From NCBI GenBank assembly GCA_947174375.1, contig CAMWIS010000006.1, positions 1 through 28,778 of the forward strand: a stretch of DNA of 28,778 nucleotides. The letters run 5' to 3'. Numbering within the stretch: the first letter of the stretch is position 1; the number at the start of each line of letters is the position of its first letter. This document shows, one piece after another, positions 23,074-28,778 of the stretch. Source of the stretch: an uncultured Bacteroidales bacterium (lineage in GTDB: Bacteria > Bacteroidota > Bacteroidia > Bacteroidales > P3). Made by a program: the position numbers and the translations under genes. The notes beneath the pieces are model-generated. The model had not been told where the DNA came from, ran no database searches, and saw only the letters and a list, made by a program, of their open reading frames with translations.

Positions 23074-24492
23074 TTAAAACAACTGGTCGCGTTTGTCGTC
23101 CTCGGCCAGATTACGCAGGCGTTCCACCAGACTGCGTTTCATCTCGTCCTCCGGCATCTTGGCCAACTCCCGCGCAATCAGGGCTTCCCCCTCTTTCCGC
23201 GTCCGTTCGCCGGCATAGTCCTTCATATATTCGGCCAACGTCATGATGGCGTTGGGCGTACAGAAACGGCCGATGAAACCCGGTATCGCGTATTCCATAA
23301 AATGCTCGCCCGTGCGCCCCACCCGATAGCAGGACGTACAGAACGACGGGATGAAGTCGCGCGAAAGCAACCAGCCGATGGCTTCGTCCAACGTCCGGTT
23401 GTCGCCAATCTGAAACTGCTCTTTCTCAAGCTTCTGCGCATCCGTGATGTTTTCCTTCTCATGGTAGGCGCCGATTTCGAGCCGCGTGCCGGCATCGATT
23501 TGCGAAACGCCGAACTCCATGACCTCGTCGCGGACGGCCGGCGACTCGCGCGCCGTCATAATCAGCCCCGTATAAGGCACGGCCAAACGCAATACGGCCA
23601 CCAACTGCTTGAACTGCGCGTCGGTGGTCTGATACGGCAAGGCCAAATCCAAACCGTTGGCCGGCTGGATGCGCGGGAAACTGATGGTATGCGGGCCTAC
23701 GCCGTAACGGCCTTGCAGGTGCAACGCATGGGAAACCAAGCCCATGACCTCGAAACGCCAGTCGTACAGGCCGAACAGGGCGCCGATGCCCATGTCGTCA
23801 CAGCCGGCCTGATAGGCGCGATCCATGCCGTCGAGCCGCCACATAAAGTTGCCTTTCAAGGTGTTGGCGGGATGATATTTGGCATAGGTTTCCTTATGGT
23901 AGGTCTCTTGGAAAATCTGATACGTGCCGATGCCGGCCTGCTTCACGGTCTTGAAGCCCTCGATGTCGAGGGGCGCGGCATTGATGTTGACGCGGCGGAT
24001 TTCGCCATGACCGTTCTTCGTGGCATAGACGACCTCCACCGTATGGGCGATGAATTCGGGCGAATAGGCCGGCGACTCGCCATAGACGAGAATCAGCCGC
24101 TTGTGGCCTTCGGCCTCCAACGACTTGACTTCCTGCACCAACTCTTCATCGCTCAGCGTCCGTCTTACGGTCGAAGTCAAACTGCGACGGAAACCGCAGT
24201 AGAGGCAGTCGTTCACGCAATGGTTGCCGATGTAAAGCGGGGCGAACAACACGATGCGGTTGCCGTACACCTCGCGTTTGAGCTTGCGGGCCGCCTGATA
24301 GATTTCCTCCAACAGTTCCGGGCTCTTGACCGCCAGCAAAGCCGCCGTTTCTTCAAGATTCAGCGCCTTCTTTTCCAAACTTTTAGCCAGTACTTCACGT
24401 ACTTTTCCCGCATCTTCCTTCTGTTCCAACAGCCGAAAGATGTAAGCGTCGTCTATAAAATCGATCGCGCCTTTCGACAAGGTCATATCCAT
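23074..24492 (-). CDS. hydG: [FeFe]-hydrogenase maturase HydG (radical SAM tyrosine lyase)
   Basis: A 472-residue radical SAM enzyme that cleaves tyrosine into p-cresol and the CO and CN ligands used to build the hydrogenase H-cluster. The SAM-cluster ligands are Cys92, Cys96 and Cys99 in CVNDCLYC. The C-terminal cluster motif is C-x2-C-x22-C (Cys385, Cys388, Cys411, in FCTSCYRVGRTGEHFME and GRFCTPNA), which is diagnostic of HydG and absent from the otherwise similar thiamine enzyme ThiH. Length is normal. HydE, HydF and the hydrogenase itself are not in this window. It starts 2 bases after the yicC stop, so it appears to be transcribed with yicC. Confidence 0.95.
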   Translation of the reverse strand: MDMTLSKGAIDFIDDAYIFRLLEQKEDAGKVREVLAKSLEKKALNLEETAALLAVKSPELLEEIYQAARKLKREVYGNRIVLFAPLYIGNHCVNDCLYCGFRRSLTSTVRRTLSDEELVQEVKSLEAEGHKRLILVYGESPAYSPEFIAHTVEVVYATKNGHGEIRRVNINAAPLDIEGFKTVKQAGIGTYQIFQETYHKETYAKYHPANTLKGNFMWRLDGMDRAYQAGCDDMGIGALFGLYDWRFEVMGLVSHALHLQGRYGVGPHTISFPRIQPANGLDLALPYQTTDAQFKQLVAVLRLAVPYTGLIMTARESPAVRDEVMEFGVSQIDAGTRLEIGAYHEKENITDAQKLEKEQFQIGDNRTLDEAIGWLLSRDFIPSFCTSCYRVGRTGEHFMEYAIPGFIGRFCTPNAIMTLAEYMKDYAGERTRKEGEALIARELAKMPEDEMKRSLVERLRNLAEDDKRDQLF

Positions 24493-24494
24493 GG

Positions 24495-25418
24495 TTACAA
24501 TATATTAAACAGTTGTTCTTTAATCTTTTCCAATTCGTCTTTCATCTCGACGACCAGACGCTGCATCTCCACTTCGTTCGATTTGGAACCGAGTGTGTTG
24601 ATTTCGCGCCCCATCTCCTGCGCGATGAAGCCGAGCTTCTTGCCCGCGCCGTCTTCGTCTATGCTCTCGCGGAAATAACGGCAATGCTTGGCGAGACGGA
24701 CTTTCTCCTCGGTCACGTCCCATTTTTCAAGATAATAAATCAGACTCTCCTCGAAACGGTTACGGACATCCGGCTGGCTCTCCCACTGCGCGTTCCACTC
24801 CTGCAAGGCCTTCGTCAGCTTCTCCTTGATACGGGCCAGACGGCCTTTCTCGAACGGCTCCACGGCCGCCAATTTCTCCTCTATGAGCGACACCCGCAAC
24901 AACAGGTCTTTTTTCAAGCCCTCGGCCTCCTGCGCGCGGAAACGGTCAACGGCCGTCAGCACCTCGTCGGCCAAGGCCCGCAGCTGTGCGCCGGCCGCGG
25001 TCAACTCTTCGGGCGTGCATTCCACCTCCTCGGGCCGGCGCCACGCATCGGGTTGCATCACCATAGCCGATGCCAACATCGCCGGCAACCATTGCGTCGA
25101 TACGGCAGGTAAACCGCTCGGCTTAACACACCACGGCGCCAATTGCTCATAGGTCTTTTTCAAAAAGTCCATCTTCAGTTCCGGCATCCGGTCCGCTTCA
25201 CCCGCTTCGTCCCGCACCGTCACGTAGATATCCACCTTGCCGCGCTGCAAGCGGTCGGCCACCAGCGTGCGCAGGTCGTTCTCCAACTCCTTATAGGGCC
25301 CGCTCCAACGCCAACTCATATCCAACACCTTGGAATTGACGCTCTTGATTTCCATCGTCATCTTTTTCCCCTGCCAAGTGCGGATGCCTTTGCCGTAGCC
25401 GGTCATCGATTTAATCAT
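24495..25418 (-). CDS. yicC: YicC/YloC family endoribonuclease
   Basis: A 307-residue protein of the YicC family, whose E. coli member is an endoribonuclease linked to small-RNA turnover and stationary-phase survival. The N-terminus MIKSMTGYGKG and the C-terminus EINTLGSKSNEVEMQRLVVEMKDELEKIKEQ (in two consecutive conserved blocks) are the strongest family signatures. The start is the ATG at 25418; the TTG three codons upstream is not needed. The middle region is strongly helical with charged coiled-coil character. In many relatives yicC precedes gmk, but here hydG follows directly. The promoter at 25492-25499 leaves a leader of about 68 bases. Confidence 0.94.
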   Translation of the reverse strand: MIKSMTGYGKGIRTWQGKKMTMEIKSVNSKVLDMSWRWSGPYKELENDLRTLVADRLQRGKVDIYVTVRDEAGEADRMPELKMDFLKKTYEQLAPWCVKPSGLPAVSTQWLPAMLASAMVMQPDAWRRPEEVECTPEELTAAGAQLRALADEVLTAVDRFRAQEAEGLKKDLLLRVSLIEEKLAAVEPFEKGRLARIKEKLTKALQEWNAQWESQPDVRNRFEESLIYYLEKWDVTEEKVRLAKHCRYFRESIDEDGAGKKLGFIAQEMGREINTLGSKSNEVEMQRLVVEMKDELEKIKEQLFNIL

Positions 25419-25441
25419 AACTCTCAATGTTTTAACGTCAA

Positions 25442-25474
25442 TCCCTTGGCCGCCCCCGTACCTTCGGGGCCAAC
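25442..25474 (-). other. Hairpin-forming 5' leader of yicC
   Basis: In the yicC message the leader can fold as TTGG-CCCCG, a 6-base loop (AAGGTA), CGGGG, a 4-base bulge (GCGG) and CCAA. The 9 base pairs are G-C rich. It lies between the predicted start site and the ATG. It has no U-run, so it is not a terminator; any regulatory role is speculation. Confidence 0.4.
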
Positions 25475-25491
25475 CGTCCTACAAATTTACT

Positions 25492-25499
25492 CCGAAACA
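25492..25499 (-). promoter_or_regulatory. -7 promoter box of yicC-hydG
   Basis: The minus strand reads TAAATTTG, matching TAnnTTTG. The predicted start is near 25486. No clear -33 TTTG is present 20 bases upstream. Confidence 0.6.
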
Positions 25500-25526
25500 T
25501 ACGAATTCGCAAACTTTGAAACCGGT

Positions 25527-25558
25527 TTTGGAAATAAGGCGCAAGTTTGGTAAGTTTG
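25527..25558 (+). promoter_or_regulatory. Consensus promoter of the phospholipase D-like gene, apparently leaderless
   Basis: TTTG (25527-25530), exactly 20 bases, then TAAGTTTG (25551-25558): a full -33/-7 match. The ATG at 25567 begins 8 bases after the box, so transcription should start within a few bases of the start codon. Confidence 0.82.
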
Positions 25559-25566
25559 TAACCGCT

Positions 25567-26640
25567 ATGCTGGAGAACTACAACACGCAATTGTTCGACG
25601 ACAACCTGCGCTTGTTCAGCGCCATGATAGACGACATCCGCGCGGCTACGAAATACATTTATTTAGAGACGTACCGGTTCGGGGAGGATGCCATCGGCAA
25701 GCGTTTCCGGGAAGCCCTGTTGCAAAAGGCGCAGGAAGGTTTGGACATCCGCCTGCTCGTGGACGCTTACGGCACGCAAGCCAACGAGCTCTTTTTCGCC
25801 GACCTGTTGGCCGCCGGCGTCAAGTTGCGCTACTTCAAGAAAATAAAGTTCTTCATTTCCAATACGTTTGCACGCAACCACACGCGCAGCCACCGCAAGC
25901 TGTTGCTCATAGACGACCATATCACGTACATCGGATCGTCCAACCTCACGTCCTATTCCATCAGCTGGCGCGACCTGAACCTGCGGATTCAAAGCCCCAT
26001 CACGCACAAGTTCCGCGGCGTGTTCTTCAAGAACTACGAGCAATACAAGTTCTACGAACTCGTGCCGTTCGAGAAAAAGAAAATCATCTCCTACCACGGC
26101 TACAACATCATACAGGATACGCCCTCGACTTACTATCAGACCATACGCGACTACACGCTCAACCTGATTCAGAACGCCCGGCACGAAATCCTCATCGAGA
26201 CGCCCTACTTCCTGCCCGGCCACAAACTGCGCAAGGCCTTGGCGGAGGCGGCCTCGCGCGGCGTCACGGTCAAAATCTACCTGCCGCTGCATTCCGACGT
26301 GCCGATTATCGACCTGCTGCGCAACAAATACTTGGGGCCGCTCTACAAACAGGGCGTGCACTGGCGGCTGTTCACGCCCGACAACCTGCACGCCAAATGC
26401 GTGCTCATCGACGGCAAGCGGTTCTTCATGGGGTCGGCCAATTTGGACTACCGCAGTTTCCGCTACCAATACGAAATCATGCTCTACGGCGAACACGCCG
26501 ACACCGTACAACTGCTGCAGACGCATATCGCGGAGACCGACAAGCAGTGCCGCGACCTCGACTACGAGAAATGGAAGAACGTGCCGTGGCTGTACCGCTT
26601 TGCGGAATGGCTCATCACGCCGTTCCGACGGCTGTTCTGA
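25567..26640 (+). CDS. Phospholipase D-like protein, cardiolipin-synthase type
   Basis: A 357-residue enzyme with two HKD phosphatidyltransfer motifs: His109-Lys111-Asp116 in SHRKLLLIDDHITYIGSSN and His275-Lys277-Asp282 in LHAKCVLIDGKRFFMGSANLD. Such proteins transfer phosphatidyl groups to make cardiolipin. The spacing of the two motifs and the N-terminal KYIYLETYRFGED segment are as in cardiolipin synthases. Unlike ClsA it has no N-terminal membrane helices, so it resembles the ClsB-like soluble type. A C-terminal basic stretch may bind membrane. The start at ATG 25567 is supported by the promoter; the frame open from 25516 would cover the promoter itself. A nuclease or phospholipase role cannot be excluded. 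Confidence 0.87.
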   Translation: MLENYNTQLFDDNLRLFSAMIDDIRAATKYIYLETYRFGEDAIGKRFREALLQKAQEGLDIRLLVDAYGTQANELFFADLLAAGVKLRYFKKIKFFISNTFARNHTRSHRKLLLIDDHITYIGSSNLTSYSISWRDLNLRIQSPITHKFRGVFFKNYEQYKFYELVPFEKKKIISYHGYNIIQDTPSTYYQTIRDYTLNLIQNARHEILIETPYFLPGHKLRKALAEAASRGVTVKIYLPLHSDVPIIDLLRNKYLGPLYKQGVHWRLFTPDNLHAKCVLIDGKRFFMGSANLDYRSFRYQYEIMLYGEHADTVQLLQTHIAETDKQCRDLDYEKWKNVPWLYRFAEWLITPFRRLF

Positions 26641-26673
26641 CCCCTGAAACGAAAATTTTAAATACCTGACGAT

Positions 26674-28146
26674 ATGAACGAAATCCTGAACCAACTGAAA
26701 CCGGAAGGCGTATGGCGCTATTTCGGTGAAATCCTGCGCATTCCGCGTCCGTCCAAGAAAGAGGAAAAGATACGGGAATACCTGCTCGCGTTCGGGCGGG
26801 AACACCATTTGGAAACCATCGCGGACGAAACCGGCAACGTCCTGATCCGCAAGCCGGCCACGCCGGGCATGGAAAACCGTCAGGGCGTCATCCTGCAAGC
26901 CCATATGGACATGGTGTGCGAAAAGAACGCCGACTCCAAACACAATTTCGACACCGACCCGATTGAGGTGCATATCGAAGACGGCTGGCTCAAGGCCAAA
27001 GACACGACACTGGGCGCGGACAACGGCATCGGCTGCGCGTTCGGACTGGCCGTCCTGGCGGATGACAGCCTCGTACACGGCCCGGTGGAATGCCTGTTTA
27101 CGGTGGACGAGGAAACGGGGCTAACGGGGGCGTTCGGGCTGAAACCCGGCTTCCTGCAAGGCAAAATACTGCTCAACCTCGATTCGGAGGACGACGGCCA
27201 GTTCTTTATCGGCTGTGCGGGCGGCATCGACACGCTGGCCGAAGTGCCGGTACAGACCGAAGCGCGGCCGCAGTCGCACACGCGCGCTTACACGATACAG
27301 GTAAGCGGCCTCAAAGGCGGTCACTCCGGCGACGACATCAACAAGGGGCTCGGCAACGCCAATAAATTCCTCGTACGCTTCCTCTGCGCCCAAACCGCGC
27401 CGCTGTCGCTGCGCGTGAGCGACCTGCACGGCGGCAACCTGCGCAACGCCATCGCGCGCGAAGCCTCCGCCACCGTCGCCCTGCCCGAAGACCGCGTGAA
27501 AACGCTGTTGGAAGCCGTGGCGCATTACGAATCCGTCCTGAAACGGGAGTTCAAGACCGAACCCAACCTGCGCATCCAGGCCGTGGAGGCCGCCTTGCCC
27601 GAAAAGGTATGGGCGCTCGACCGGCAGATGCGCTTCTGCGACGCGATGTTCGCCTGTCCGCACGGCGTGCTGCGCATGAGTTCCGACATCCCCAACTTTG
27701 TGGAAACGTCCACGAACTTGGCCTCCATGCACTACGAACCCGAAAACGGGCTGATCCGGCTCAGCACGAGCCAACGCTCGTCGGTGGAGTCGGCCAAGGT
27801 GGCGGCCGCCGAACGCATCGCGGCCTGCTTCCGTCTTATCGGCCCGGACGTCCGCATCAGCCACAGCGACGGCTACCCCGGCTGGACGCCCGACCCCGCC
27901 TCGCCGATTCTGAAAATCTGCACCGACACGTTCCGCGAGCTGTTCCATGAAGAGCCCTTGGCCCTGGCCATCCACGCGGGCTTGGAATGCGGCCTTTTCG
28001 CGACCAAATATCCGGGCATGGACATGGTGTCTTACGGCCCGACGATGCGCGGCGTGCACTCGCCCGACGAACGGCTCCAAATCGACACCGTGGAACGCTG
28101 CTGGCGGTTGACCGTCGAAATCCTGAAACGCATCCCCGTTAAATAA
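26674..28146 (+). CDS. pepD: Aminoacyl-histidine dipeptidase (peptidase D, family M20C)
   Basis: A 490-residue cytosolic zinc dipeptidase that splits Xaa-His and other dipeptides. The metal-site residues are visible: His77 in LQAHMDMV, Asp116 in LGADNGIG, the catalytic-base/ligand pair Glu146-Glu147 in VDEETGLTGA, then LDSEDDGQFF with the next Asp, and a late HAGLECGLF segment supplying the last histidine. The dimerisation/lid domain lies in between with the GLKGGHSGDDINKG motif. Length matches PepD. It follows the phospholipase D gene by 33 bases with no promoter box visible in the gap. The upstream S9 peptidase and this enzyme fit a peptide-using lifestyle. Confidence 0.96.
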   Translation: MNEILNQLKPEGVWRYFGEILRIPRPSKKEEKIREYLLAFGREHHLETIADETGNVLIRKPATPGMENRQGVILQAHMDMVCEKNADSKHNFDTDPIEVHIEDGWLKAKDTTLGADNGIGCAFGLAVLADDSLVHGPVECLFTVDEETGLTGAFGLKPGFLQGKILLNLDSEDDGQFFIGCAGGIDTLAEVPVQTEARPQSHTRAYTIQVSGLKGGHSGDDINKGLGNANKFLVRFLCAQTAPLSLRVSDLHGGNLRNAIAREASATVALPEDRVKTLLEAVAHYESVLKREFKTEPNLRIQAVEAALPEKVWALDRQMRFCDAMFACPHGVLRMSSDIPNFVETSTNLASMHYEPENGLIRLSTSQRSSVESAKVAAAERIAACFRLIGPDVRISHSDGYPGWTPDPASPILKICTDTFRELFHEEPLALAIHAGLECGLFATKYPGMDMVSYGPTMRGVHSPDERLQIDTVERCWRLTVEILKRIPVK

Positions 28147-28155
28147 AGACCCGCT

Positions 28156-28778
28156 ATGTACACGGTTTTTACCGAACGGCGCGCCATCATCTTCGCGGCG
28201 GAAGCCGAACTGGCTTCCGCCCGCGAAAAGGCCGCCCTATGGACGGAATTATCTGACGACCAGTTAAAAATCACGACCTTGGGCACGGACGACGCCTTTT
28301 TCGACCGCCTGTTGGCCGTGGAAGAGACCGACAACATCCTGGTGCGGTGCGACGCGCCCGCCGAGGCTTTCGCGGCCTTCAAACGGCGTTTTGAAGTCAT
28401 CCGCGCGGGCGGCGGCCTCGTACGGCATGGCGACCGCTACCTCTATATCTATCGGCGCGGTTTTTGGGACTTGCCCAAGGGTAAACAGGAGAAAGGCGAA
28501 GCCATACGCGACACGGCCTTGCGCGAGGTGGCCGAGGAAACCGGCCTGACGCCGCTCGTCCTGCGCGAAGACCTGCCGACGACCTACCATCTGATTCGCC
28601 GCAAACACGATATCGCGCTCAAAGAATGCGTGTGGTATGCGATGGAGACGCCCGAAACGGCCACCGGTACCGAGCCGCCCGCGCTCAAGCCGCAGACCGA
28701 AGAGGACATAGAAGAAGCCGTTTGGCTGACCGAACCGGAAGGTATGGCGCGCTGCGGGCTCATGTACCCGTCTATCGC
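28156..28778 (+). CDS. NUDIX hydrolase, 3' end outside window
   Basis: An open frame starts at the ATG at 28156, 9 bases after the pepD stop, and stays open to the window end, giving 207 full codons. The complete NUDIX box G-x5-E-x7-REUxEExGU is visible as GKQEKGEAIRDTALREVAEETGL in two overlapping pieces (GKQEKGEAIRD and TALREVAEETGL), preceded by RRGFWDLPKG. An N-terminal segment of about 90 residues before the box is of a Bacteroidota type. NUDIX enzymes hydrolyse nucleoside diphosphates linked to another group; this substrate is unknown. Its spacing to pepD suggests co-transcription. The end of the protein is not seen. Confidence 0.88.
   Translation, partial: MYTVFTERRAIIFAAEAELASAREKAALWTELSDDQLKITTLGTDDAFFDRLLAVEETDNILVRCDAPAEAFAAFKRRFEVIRAGGGLVRHGDRYLYIYRRGFWDLPKGKQEKGEAIRDTALREVAEETGLTPLVLREDLPTTYHLIRRKHDIALKECVWYAMETPETATGTEPPALKPQTEEDIEEAVWLTEPEGMARCGLMYPSI

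Noticed and set aside
23074..24492. ThiH (thiamine tyrosine lyase) instead of HydG
   Set aside because: The C-x2-C-x22-C motif at the C-terminus is present, which ThiH lacks.
1..28778. tRNA or rRNA genes, CRISPR arrays, insertion sequences or prophage
   Set aside because: All gaps between genes are under 300 bases and show promoters or terminators; no cloverleaf, repeat-spacer array, transposase motif or terminal inverted repeat was found by reading.

Overview
This 28.8 kb window looks like ordinary chromosome from an anaerobic member of the Bacteroidota, most likely order Bacteroidales. Three things support that. Promoters follow the Bacteroidota pattern: a -7 box TAnnTTTG, in the best cases with TTTG or TTG exactly 20 bp upstream, and mostly without Shine-Dalgarno sites. 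The purH-mreB-mreC-mreD arrangement, the DUF4837-type lipoprotein, the lipoprotein S9 peptidase and the large PpiD-like isomerase are typical of the group. A HydG gene implies [FeFe]-hydrogenase metabolism and so anaerobic life. The DNA is GC-rich, which leaves long open frames on the antisense strand of nearly every gene; those are not annotated. The family or genus cannot be fixed from sequence reading alone.

Layout. 1-313: the 3' end of an unknown gene and its terminator. 509-5202 (+): a GNAT-like protein, a lipoprotein prolyl-oligopeptidase-family peptidase and a two-subunit chromate-transporter pair, ending at a bidirectional terminator shared with the convergent ppiD-like gene (5276-7390, -). 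7481-11063 (+): a tRNA-centred operon (CCA-adding enzyme, MiaA, a radical SAM protein of the COG0731 type, and an unknown 135-aa protein). 11073-15222 (-): purH, then mreBCD with its own promoter. 15407-23031 (+): a glycosyltransferase, a DUF4837 lipoprotein, a P-loop kinase/dCMP deaminase fusion, a FemAB/GNAT-like protein, a fused polysaccharide deacetylase-glycosyltransferase, and ferritin. 23074-25418 (-): yicC followed by hydG. 25567-28778 (+): a cardiolipin-synthase-like phospholipase D protein, the dipeptidase PepD, and a NUDIX hydrolase cut by the window end.

How the genes fit together. tRNA end repair (CCA addition) and A37 prenylation (MiaA) are translationally linked. purH and mreBCD are neighbours but have separate signals: a terminator follows purH and a consensus promoter precedes mreB. 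The 15.4-22.5 kb stretch combines two glycosyltransferase domains, a deacetylase-like domain and a FemAB-like acyltransferase, which suggests assembly or decoration of a cell-surface glycan. A dCMP deaminase fusion and a lipoprotein are interleaved in the same transcription direction.

No tRNA, rRNA, CRISPR array, insertion sequence or prophage was seen, and no gap between genes exceeds 300 bases. The most noteworthy items are the kinase-deaminase fusion, the deacetylase-GT4 fusion with its AT-rich pocket, two probable leaderless genes, an interlocked divergent promoter pair, and an mre cluster not followed by its usual PBP2/RodA partners.
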